Below are positions 24,964 to 32,456 of a stretch of DNA of 62,073 nucleotides, in pieces; the stretch's first letter is position 1; the number at the start of each line of letters is the position of its first letter. Source of the stretch: Actinomycetota bacterium (GTDB lineage: Bacteria; Actinomycetota; Geothermincolia; Geothermincolales; RBG-13-55-18); assembly GCA_014360645.1 (NCBI GenBank), contig JACIXD010000019.1, positions 1 through 62,073 of the forward strand. The letters run 5' to 3'. The position numbers and the translations under genes were made by a program. The notes beneath the pieces were generated by a model. That model did not search any database. It saw only the letters and a list, made by a program, of their open reading frames with translations, and was not told where the DNA came from.

Positions 24964-26574
24964 TCAGCGGGCAGGAGGGAAGTGATATGTCCCATGTCCG
25001 GGGCTGACCCCATACAGGAGGATGGGGCGTTTCGCCTCCTTCACCGGGACCACCTCGTCCCGGTAGATATTGTAAAGGCTCCCGGCCATGCCCATGTAGA
25101 ACCAGAAGAGGGTGACCATGGGGATGGCGAAGAGCAGCCAAGCCCCGAAGAGGTTGGCCACCGCGTACCCCACCATGCCCAGCACGAGGGCCTCGGAGTA
25201 GAAATAGATGAAGGGGTCGTCGCGGGAGCCGTGCCGCGCCTTCAGCAGCAGCCCCCAGTAGAGGATGAAGAGGAGCAGGAAGGCGGAAAAGCCCACCAGG
25301 CCGTGGGAGACAAGGTAGGTCAGGAAGGCGTTCTCCACCGCCGCCCAGGTGTAGCGCAGGTTGTTCTCCACGATGCGCTGTCCCTCCATGCCCATGCCCA
25401 CGCCGAAGACGGGGTGTTCCAGGAAGAAGTCCAGGGCCAGGCTGTACTGGTAGATGCGGGCCTGCGCCGCCTCCTTGGCGCTCAGGCTGACGAAACGCTT
25501 CTTGATGAACTCCGGGGGATTGAGCATCACGAAGACCAGGGCGATGATGAGGAGCACCGTGAGCGCCGTCAGGAACACGCGCCGGTCGAAGAACCCGAAC
25601 AGCCCGTAGGCGAGGGCGATGCAGCCGGCCCCCGTCCAGGCGGCCCGGGAGCCGGTATAGAACAGGGCCACCACGTTCATCCCCAGGCCCAGAAGGAGCA
25701 GGCAGCGCTGCCACCACCGCCTGTAGAGCCAGAGGAGGCTTATGAAGAAGGGGAGGGCGAAGACGAGGTAACCCCCGAACACGTTCGGGTGCATGAAGGT
25801 GGAGTTGATGCGGTATGCCTGCGCGCTGCTCTCGCCCGCCACGTAGTTGACGCTCTCGGGAAAGCCCAGCTTTGCCAGGTACCGCTCCGCGAATTCCCTC
25901 GACCAGACCTCCCCCTTCACCTTCTGCACCAGCCCGAAGCCGGCCACCACGCTGCTGCAGACCAGCATGGTGACCAGGAGCACCTGCAACTGGCGGCGCG
26001 ACCTCACCAGGTAGATCAACGTGAAGAAGATGTAGCAGAAGAAGACGGTGCGCACGAAGCGGAAGAGCCCCACGTACCACTTGGCGCCGTTGAGCAGGCC
26101 CACGAAACAGGCCAGGATGGAGGTCAGGACGTAGAGGGCCACGGCTATGGTGAGGGGGCTCCTGAAGACCTCCTCCACCTCCTGCCAGTCCTTCTCGATG
26201 ACGGCGCGGAACATCCTCACCAGGATCGTGACCAGGACCATGGCCATGACGATCTCGTGCACGTTGAAGTGGATGCCCCGCGTCTCTCCCACCATGGCGA
26301 TCTGGATGCCCAGGTTCCAACTGGGGCCGGCCTGGGGGAGCACGAGGTTGAACACGAAGGCGATCCATATCCCGACGAAGGGGTTGCGGTAGACGACGAC
26401 GAAGAGCGCCAGCCCGCCCAGCACCCCGAAGACGATGAGCACCGGCAGGCGCGAGACCAGCGCCCCCGCCAGGAGACCCAGGAGGGACACCGCCATAAGG
26501 ACCGCCGCCACCTTCACGTAGGCGGGAGAGGCGGCGATGCCGACACCCGGACTGCGCTCCCTTATCCGGACCAC
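24964..26574 (-). CDS. O-antigen ligase/polymerase-like membrane protein (Wzy/WaaL superfamily)
   Basis: This 536-residue protein has about twelve hydrophobic segments and a large external loop (about residues 215-260). The Wzy_C-type signature is spread through HPNVFGGYLVF, YTGSRAAWTG and EHPVFGVGMG. It is predicted to polymerise or ligate undecaprenol-linked glycan at the outer face of the membrane. Its GTG start overlaps the end of the upstream glycosyltransferase gene by 13 bases. It is the last gene of the leftward polysaccharide operon. Its C-terminal residues (GVSPGHGTYHFPPAR) read through a REP-like repeat, as the kinase C-terminus does. Confidence 0.88.
   Translation of the reverse strand: MVRIRERSPGVGIAASPAYVKVAAVLMAVSLLGLLAGALVSRLPVLIVFGVLGGLALFVVVYRNPFVGIWIAFVFNLVLPQAGPSWNLGIQIAMVGETRGIHFNVHEIVMAMVLVTILVRMFRAVIEKDWQEVEEVFRSPLTIAVALYVLTSILACFVGLLNGAKWYVGLFRFVRTVFFCYIFFTLIYLVRSRRQLQVLLVTMLVCSSVVAGFGLVQKVKGEVWSREFAERYLAKLGFPESVNYVAGESSAQAYRINSTFMHPNVFGGYLVFALPFFISLLWLYRRWWQRCLLLLGLGMNVVALFYTGSRAAWTGAGCIALAYGLFGFFDRRVFLTALTVLLIIALVFVMLNPPEFIKKRFVSLSAKEAAQARIYQYSLALDFFLEHPVFGVGMGMEGQRIVENNLRYTWAAVENAFLTYLVSHGLVGFSAFLLLFILYWGLLLKARHGSRDDPFIYFYSEALVLGMVGYAVANLFGAWLLFAIPMVTLFWFYMGMAGSLYNIYRDEVVPVKEAKRPILLYGVSPGHGTYHFPPAR
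24987..25013 (+). repeat. REP-like 27-bp repeat, copy 3
   Basis: Identical to 17933-17959. It lies inside the 3' end of the ligase-like gene. Confidence 0.85.
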
Positions 26575-27716
26575 CTCCCCTCAAGGACGCCACGGTACAG
26601 CTCCATGATACTATGCGCCGCCCGCTCCCAGGTGAAGCGGCGCGCGCGCTCCCTCCCCCTCGCGGCCGCCTCCCGCGCCCAGGAACGGTCCGCGGTCAGC
26701 CTGCGCAGCCCCGCGGCGATCTCCCTCGGCTCCAGGGGATCCACCAGCAGGCCGGCGTCTCCCACCACCTCGGGGATGGAGGAGGCGCGCGAGGCCAGCA
26801 CCGGCACCCCGCAGGCCATGGCCTCCAGGAGAGGCAGGCCGAAGCCCTCGTAGAGGGAGAGGCATAGAAAGGCGTCGGCGCCGGAATAGAGGGCCGGGAG
26901 GTCTTCCTCAGGGACGAACCCCGTGAGCACCACCCGCTCTTCGAGACCCAGCTCCTCGACGAGATCGTAGATATAGCCCTCGAAACCCAGGTGATCGCCG
27001 CACAGCGCCAGCCGGTGGTCGCCGCCGCCCGAGAGGAGGAAGCGCTTGAAGCCCAGGAGCATGTTGTGGAGGTTCTTCCTGGGATCGAACCCTCCCAGAT
27101 AGAGGAAATATGGTCTCGAGAGCCCGTATCTGGTACATGTTTCCAGCACCTTCTTTTCCTCCGAGGGTCGGTACAGGGGAGAGACGCCCTCGTACACCAC
27201 GGCGATACGCTCGCGCGGTATGCCCCAGATGCGCTCCACGTCCCGCCTCGTGTTCTCCGACACCGCCACCACCACCCGCGCCCGACGCGCCGCGTGCCTG
27301 TGGGCCAGCATCCACCTCCAGGAAGTGGGGCCCAGGTAAGGTCCCCGCAGCACCAGCAGAATGAGGTCGTGCACGGTGACCAGGCTGGGGGTGCGCAGGA
27401 ACGGGGTCATGTCGTGGTCGATGGCGTGGAAGAGGTCCAGCCCCGCTCCGTCGATCTCTTTCGCCATGGCCAGGTAAGGCCCCAGCGGCCCGGCGAAGGC
27501 GTACCCGTCCAGGCGCATGGGGCGCCATTCCAGCCGCGCCGCCGCCTGTGGGGAGAGGAGGCCGGGTGGAAGCCGCTCGAGGGTGCCGAAGAGCACGAGC
27601 CTGTGCTCGGGTTCCGCCTGCGCCGCCAGGGCTTCCAGAAGGCGCGCCGTATAGCGCCCGATGCCGCGCGTGCGGTTGACGTTGCAGAGACCCCGGCCGT
27701 CAAGCCCTATCCTCAC
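26562..27716 (-). CDS. glycosyltransferase family 4
   Basis: A 384-residue GT-B enzyme. The N-terminal half contains GIGRYTARLLEAL and FHAIDHDMTPFL, then VTVHDLILL and VAVSENTRRDV. The C-terminal nucleotide-sugar domain has YLGGFDPRKN and the E-x7-E motif in LYEGFGLPLLEAMACG. It is the mannosyl/rhamnosyl-type GT4 used in surface polysaccharides; the donor is unknown. The GTG start has GGGAGGT 6 bases upstream. It is followed by an overlapping ligase gene and preceded by a double methyltransferase. Confidence 0.9.
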   Translation of the reverse strand: MRIGLDGRGLCNVNRTRGIGRYTARLLEALAAQAEPEHRLVLFGTLERLPPGLLSPQAAARLEWRPMRLDGYAFAGPLGPYLAMAKEIDGAGLDLFHAIDHDMTPFLRTPSLVTVHDLILLVLRGPYLGPTSWRWMLAHRHAARRARVVVAVSENTRRDVERIWGIPRERIAVVYEGVSPLYRPSEEKKVLETCTRYGLSRPYFLYLGGFDPRKNLHNMLLGFKRFLLSGGGDHRLALCGDHLGFEGYIYDLVEELGLEERVVLTGFVPEEDLPALYSGADAFLCLSLYEGFGLPLLEAMACGVPVLASRASSIPEVVGDAGLLVDPLEPREIAAGLRRLTADRSWAREAAARGRERARRFTWERAAHSIMELYRGVLEGRWSG

Positions 27717-27749
27717 CGCGATACCTCCCGGAAGGCCTCGCGGTCTCCC

Positions 27750-29375
27750 TCAGTCAGCGGCACCCTCTCCGCACCCCCTTCCGCCTGCGCTCGGCTTGAC
27801 CGCGCGCAGGAAGAGCAGCCTTCCTCGCCCGGATAGAAAGGGTATATTTTCCATACGCGTGAAGGCCTCCAGGTCGCCGCGGTAGAGAGCGGGCAGTTTG
27901 AGGTCCGGCAGCAGGGTGGCGGCTTGTATCTCCGTCAACCCGGCCTTTACCGCCATGCTCATCAGCTCCCGGGGGGCGTGAGTATGCCGCGGCCGGGCTA
28001 CGGGCCTGGGATCCGAACCTCGGAAGAGGGCGTTGCGCGCCGCCAGTGCCAGCACGCCGCCCGGCTTGAGCACCCTCGCCAGCTCCGCCAGCACAGCCGC
28101 GGGGTCTTCCGCCCGGTCGAGCAGGAACTGGGAGGCAACGGCATCGAAGGTCCCGTCCGGGAAGGGCATGCGGCAGGGATCGCCGACCAGGCGCTCGCAG
28201 GCGCGCGCGCCGCCCGCCGCTCCGGGCGGCGTGGCCGGCCCTCCCCCGCACGGAGGCGCCGTGAGGGGAGACCTCCCCCTCGCTTCCGTCCCCTCCAGCG
28301 CGGCTCCGGGAGCCGGCTCTTCACCCTCCTCCGCATGTCCCTCTTCGCTGCGGGCAACGGAACGGAGGTCCGCGCCGGCGGGAATTCCCCGGGCCTCGTG
28401 CCCTCCCTCCTCCAGAACGTCCAGCCAGGTGACCTCGATGCCCTCCAATCCCGCGAGGAGGTTCGCCAGGGCTCCCTCTGCCTCACCCACCAGGAGCACC
28501 CTGCTCCCGCGCACGGGAGCGAGCATGCGCGCCATCCTTCCCGCGCGCAGTTGCGCTTCCCTTCCCCCCTCGCGCGGGCGTGCCGTGGCCATGAGGCTGG
28601 TACAAAAGAGATATCCCAGGGGTCGGGCGAAGAGCATCTTCATGGCCGCTTTCTCCCAGCGTTTGGGCTGGATGCCCACGAAGAAAGAGCGCGGGATCAC
28701 CCGGGGGCGGAAACCGCCCGCGGAGAGCCCGCGGTGGAGGGAAAGGGGACTCTGCTCGTTCACGTGCATGACGTCGTCGTACTGGCCCCGCAGGTCCTCG
28801 GGCAGCTCGCGTCGGAGCAGCAGGCGCGCCGCCGCGCGCACCAGCGGGTATCCGAACCGGTAGAACCAGGTGTTGGGCCCGGTATGCACCACCAGCATAC
28901 CCCAGGGCCGCAGCACGCGCGCGATCTCGCCCAGGGTGTGCTCTATCTCGTAGTCATGCAGGTGTTCGTAGACGTCGATCAGGAACACCACGTCGAAGGA
29001 GCCGTCGCGGAAATCCAGCCCCTTGGCGTCCGCGAGACGGAACTCTACCCGCTCGCGCTCCGCGGCGCTCATCGCCGCGCGTCGTTCCAATGAGAGCTCG
29101 ATGGCGGCGGGCGCGTAATCGATGCCCACGGCGTGGGCGCCGCGCCGGGCCGCCTCGCAGGCCAGCTCCCCCCTACCACACCCCACGTCCAACACCCACC
29201 TGCCCTCGAGGTCCCCCGCGGCAGCCAGGGCCTCCCGGATGCGCTCGGGGAGCGCCTCGCAGCCGCTTTCCAGAAGATGGTATCCCTCGCAATCGCTGGT
29301 GAAGTACTCCCGCGTGTAGAGCTCGGGCGACACCGGTCGGGGCCTGGCCCTTCCCTCATCCCGCATGTCCATCAC
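27750..29375 (-). CDS. two-domain SAM-dependent methyltransferase fusion
   Basis: This 541-residue protein holds two class I methyltransferase modules. The first (about 55-250) has VLDVGCGRGELACEAARRG, DAKGLDFRDGSFDVVFLIDVYEHLHD and VLRPWGMLVVHTGP. The second (about 290-520) has a weaker glycine motif, VLLVGEAEGALANLL, but a normal GDPCRMPFPDGTFDAV and VLKPGGVLAL. A Gly/Pro/Glu-rich insert of about 60 residues separates its strands. The degenerate second SAM loop may bind SAM poorly. Sugar or lipid-linked glycan methylation is likely from the locus context. Confidence 0.85.
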   Translation of the reverse strand: MMDMRDEGRARPRPVSPELYTREYFTSDCEGYHLLESGCEALPERIREALAAAGDLEGRWVLDVGCGRGELACEAARRGAHAVGIDYAPAAIELSLERRAAMSAAERERVEFRLADAKGLDFRDGSFDVVFLIDVYEHLHDYEIEHTLGEIARVLRPWGMLVVHTGPNTWFYRFGYPLVRAAARLLLRRELPEDLRGQYDDVMHVNEQSPLSLHRGLSAGGFRPRVIPRSFFVGIQPKRWEKAAMKMLFARPLGYLFCTSLMATARPREGGREAQLRAGRMARMLAPVRGSRVLLVGEAEGALANLLAGLEGIEVTWLDVLEEGGHEARGIPAGADLRSVARSEEGHAEEGEEPAPGAALEGTEARGRSPLTAPPCGGGPATPPGAAGGARACERLVGDPCRMPFPDGTFDAVASQFLLDRAEDPAAVLAELARVLKPGGVLALAARNALFRGSDPRPVARPRHTHAPRELMSMAVKAGLTEIQAATLLPDLKLPALYRGDLEAFTRMENIPFLSGRGRLLFLRAVKPSAGGRGCGEGAAD

Positions 29376-29493
29376 CGTCCACGCGTCCGGGCATCTCTTT
29401 CCGTCGCGGCGGGGCGAGGCCGCCTTCGCCGCCGGGTATCCTCCGCCGCAACCGTTTCATGACCACATCCGCCCGCCCCCGACTCCACTCACC

Positions 29494-30546
29494 CTAAAGG
29501 TACCTCTCAAACCACGCGAACATGAGCTCCCAGACCTCGAGGCGCCCGGCGGGGGCGTTGATGCAGTGCGCCTCCTCCGGATAGATCTTGAGCTCCGCCG
29601 TCTTTCCTTTTTCCAACATGGCCTGGTAGAGACGGCGGGCCTGGTCCACGGGGCAGAGGGGGTCCTTCTCGCCGTGGATGATGAGCACCGCCGCCTGGAT
29701 GCCGTCGACGTAGTTGAGGGCGGAGCGTACCGCGTACTCCTGAGGGACCTGCTCCGGCGTGCCGCCCACCATGGGGAGGAGCTCGTTCTTCAAGGCCTCC
29801 GCCGCGGGGTCCGTGGACGAGGCGATGTTCCGGTACAGGTCCACGGCATCGTAGAAGCCAGCCTCGGCCACCACCGCCTTGATGCGAGGGTCGCGCGCGG
29901 CGGCGAGCACGGATACCGCGGCGCCGTGGCTCTGGCCGTACATGCCCACGCGCTCGCCTTCCACCAGCCCTTCCCTCTGGAGGTAATCCACCGCCGCGAT
30001 GACGTCGTCCACCTCTCCCTTGGCCCCCTCATGGGAACCCTGCGACATGCCGCTGCCTCGGAAATCCGGGTTGAAGACCAGGTACCCGCGATCCCTGATC
30101 ATCAGGGCGACCTCGCTGAAGTCGCCCGCAGTACCGAAACCGGCGTGGTTGACGATGACGGTGGGCCAGGGCCCTCTCCCCTCCGGCGGACGGAAGAGCA
30201 GGCCGGATACGGTGAGGCCCCCGCTGCTCGGGTAGAACACTCGCTCCGCCACCTTCTCCATAACCGCCATGGCCTCGTAGGCCTGGTCTATCAGGCGGTC
30301 GGCGCTTCTGAAGTCCCCCTGGTTGTATGCATCCAGCGCCTCCAGCCACTTGGCGCGCGCCTCGCGCACGTCGTATCCCTCGCCCGCCTTCCGGGAGATC
30401 TCGTTGGCGCAGGCCAGTCCACGCACCGTCACGCCCGCCTGGTCGATGATCCTGCCCAGCGTGCAACCACAGCCTCCGACGAGGATCCCCGCCGCCAGGA
30501 TCACCGCCGTGATCGCCACTGCCTTGAGCGTATTCCTCAAACCCAT
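29494..30546 (-). CDS. lipoprotein alpha/beta hydrolase (dienelactone/prolyl-oligopeptidase type)
   Basis: A protein of about 350 residues. The N-terminus is a lipoprotein signal, with a hydrophobic helix ending ILVGGC (Cys27 as lipid site). After a helical segment comes an alpha/beta hydrolase: VNHAGFGTAGDF (oxyanion loop), GMYGQSHGAAVS (G-x-S-x-G nucleophile), GEKDPLCP (Asp) and EEAHCI (His). All triad members are present. The ATG at 30546 follows GGAGAAGG; a TTG four codons upstream is less likely. It sits inside the polysaccharide operon between the flippase and methyltransferase genes, so it may deacylate the polymer at the cell surface. Confidence 0.87.
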   Translation of the reverse strand: MGLRNTLKAVAITAVILAAGILVGGCGCTLGRIIDQAGVTVRGLACANEISRKAGEGYDVREARAKWLEALDAYNQGDFRSADRLIDQAYEAMAVMEKVAERVFYPSSGGLTVSGLLFRPPEGRGPWPTVIVNHAGFGTAGDFSEVALMIRDRGYLVFNPDFRGSGMSQGSHEGAKGEVDDVIAAVDYLQREGLVEGERVGMYGQSHGAAVSVLAAARDPRIKAVVAEAGFYDAVDLYRNIASSTDPAAEALKNELLPMVGGTPEQVPQEYAVRSALNYVDGIQAAVLIIHGEKDPLCPVDQARRLYQAMLEKGKTAELKIYPEEAHCINAPAGRLEVWELMFAWFERYL

Positions 30547-30652
30547 GACCTTCTCCAAACCTGCTCTTGACCAACCGCCGCGGCTCGACCCGTCGCATGG
30601 AACGTCTCCCCGGCCCCGCCCGTTCGCGCCGGGCCGCGCCGCGGGCTCGTGC

Positions 30653-32371
30653 CTATACCGTAAGCCACTCGTTCAACTCCCGCAAACCCGACCGCGAGAG
30701 CGCCCTGCCTCCGAAGGCCAGTGCCAGATAGAGCATCGTCAGCACGGCGGCCGAGATGAAGGCGTATTGGGTGGCGGCGATGAAGGTGTCCTTCCCCGCC
30801 ACCAGCACCCGGTGCAGGAGGAAGGCGGCGGCGTAGAGCGCTCCCAGGATAACCACCGGGGGCCCCGCGAAACCTGGGAGGTGGACACGGTGGTCCAGCG
30901 CGCGCGCGAGGCGCCGGGAGAGAAGCAGGAAGACCACCGCCTCGCTGAGGAGCACCGCAAGAGCCGCCCCCGTGTATCCCCAGAGGGAGATGGCCAAAGC
31001 GCCCACCGCCGCTTTGAAGGGGAGGCCGATTAGCACCACCGCGGTGACCGTCTTCTGGCGGTCGATGACCACAAAGAAGGGGAAGCTCACCGCGGTCATG
31101 AAAGTGAAGCACATGGCCCCCATGGTCATCCAGGTGGCGTGCCAGGCGGTGATGAACTCGTGCTTCTGCAGCACCAGCACCGGCCGCGCCAGCACCGGCA
31201 CCACCACCGCCAGGGGCACCACCAGCATCCAGGCATAATAGATAAGGCGTTCCCATAATTTTCCAAGCCGTTCTGGATGCTTTCCCCCCACCTTGGACAC
31301 CGCCGGGAGCACCGCCATGTTGAGCGCCAGGGTGAGGAAGACGAAGGCCTTGGCGAACATGCCCGCAGCGCTGTAGAGGCCCACCTCCGTGTCGCCTCGC
31401 AGCCAGGAGAGGATGGGGATGTCTATCCCCGCGTAAACCGTGACCCCCGCCGCCACCACAGCCAGAGGCCAGGCGCTGGTCAGGAGGTACCTCCACAGGG
31501 GCCTGTCCATGGTGAAGGGGCCGAGCCTGAAGACGGAGGAGGGATCCTCCTCCGGAGGGGAGACCGGCCCTCCACCCCCTTCCTCACCCTTCTCCTCCAG
31601 CGCCTGCGCGCCCTCCCCCTCCGCCAGTTCTGCATAGGAACAGTCGGCCAGCAGGGCCTCCCCGGCCGCCTCTCCCGAGACCTCGGGCACGTGGGTCACC
31701 GCTTCCGCCACCGCCATCTCGTCGATACCGGCCCTCTCTCTGCCCTTGCCCCGCAGCACCCGGCGGTAGGCTATGTAGAGGTGAAATATGGAATAGAGGA
31801 TGGTGATGATGTAGATCAACACCAGGTATACCAGCACGCCCGGCAGTCCCGCCACCACCACGTAAACGGACATCCCCACCTTCATCATCCCCATGATCAG
31901 GTAGACCAGGGCCACCGTCCCCAGGCGCTCCAGGGCGATGAAGTTCTCGCACAGGGAGTTGGAGAAGGGCTGCTCGATGAGGAGGCAGAAGGCGACGGTG
32001 AAGACCACCCAGAACTTCTCCCCCGCCAGCTCTCCCCCGCCCTGCAGGGCCAGGCTTGCCACGTTGGTCACCATGAGCAGGGCGAAAGCCGCCATACCCA
32101 GCAGGAAGCGGAGGGAAGCCACGTTGGAGAAATAACGCGGCAGCCTGGAATCGTCCTGCGAGGCGTCGCGGATGGAGATGTTGCCGAGACCGAAATCCGG
32201 TATCACCTGGAAGATTGTGTAAAGAGAGAACGCGTAGGTGTAGATGCCCGCCTTCTCCGGCCCCAGATTGCGGTTGATGATGATGGCGAGTATGAAGGTC
32301 AGCCCGGAGGTGACCACCCTGGCGCCCACCAGCGCGGCGGTGTTCCTGGAAAGGCGGCCCACTCGCTCCAC
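30653..32371 (-). CDS. polysaccharide flippase (Wzx-like, MOP superfamily)
   Basis: A 572-residue membrane protein with about 14 helices. The N-terminal block NTAALVGARVVTSGLTFILAI with RNLGPEKAGIYTYAFSL and the GLGNISIRDASQD segment are typical of RfbX/Wzx flippases. It has an unusual charged cytoplasmic insertion of about 60-70 residues (near residues 215-285) between helices 6 and 7. It would move the lipid-linked repeat unit across the membrane. The GTG start has GGGAGGCG upstream. Confidence 0.9.
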   Translation of the reverse strand: MERVGRLSRNTAALVGARVVTSGLTFILAIIINRNLGPEKAGIYTYAFSLYTIFQVIPDFGLGNISIRDASQDDSRLPRYFSNVASLRFLLGMAAFALLMVTNVASLALQGGGELAGEKFWVVFTVAFCLLIEQPFSNSLCENFIALERLGTVALVYLIMGMMKVGMSVYVVVAGLPGVLVYLVLIYIITILYSIFHLYIAYRRVLRGKGRERAGIDEMAVAEAVTHVPEVSGEAAGEALLADCSYAELAEGEGAQALEEKGEEGGGGPVSPPEEDPSSVFRLGPFTMDRPLWRYLLTSAWPLAVVAAGVTVYAGIDIPILSWLRGDTEVGLYSAAGMFAKAFVFLTLALNMAVLPAVSKVGGKHPERLGKLWERLIYYAWMLVVPLAVVVPVLARPVLVLQKHEFITAWHATWMTMGAMCFTFMTAVSFPFFVVIDRQKTVTAVVLIGLPFKAAVGALAISLWGYTGAALAVLLSEAVVFLLLSRRLARALDHRVHLPGFAGPPVVILGALYAAAFLLHRVLVAGKDTFIAATQYAFISAAVLTMLYLALAFGGRALSRSGLRELNEWLTV

Positions 32372-32456
32372 TTTCGCCTCCCTGGTCAGGTCGAGCCGCG
32401 AGGGACAACTGCCCGCGCGGCCTGCCCGGGAGCGGAAAGCGGACCGTACGGCTCCT

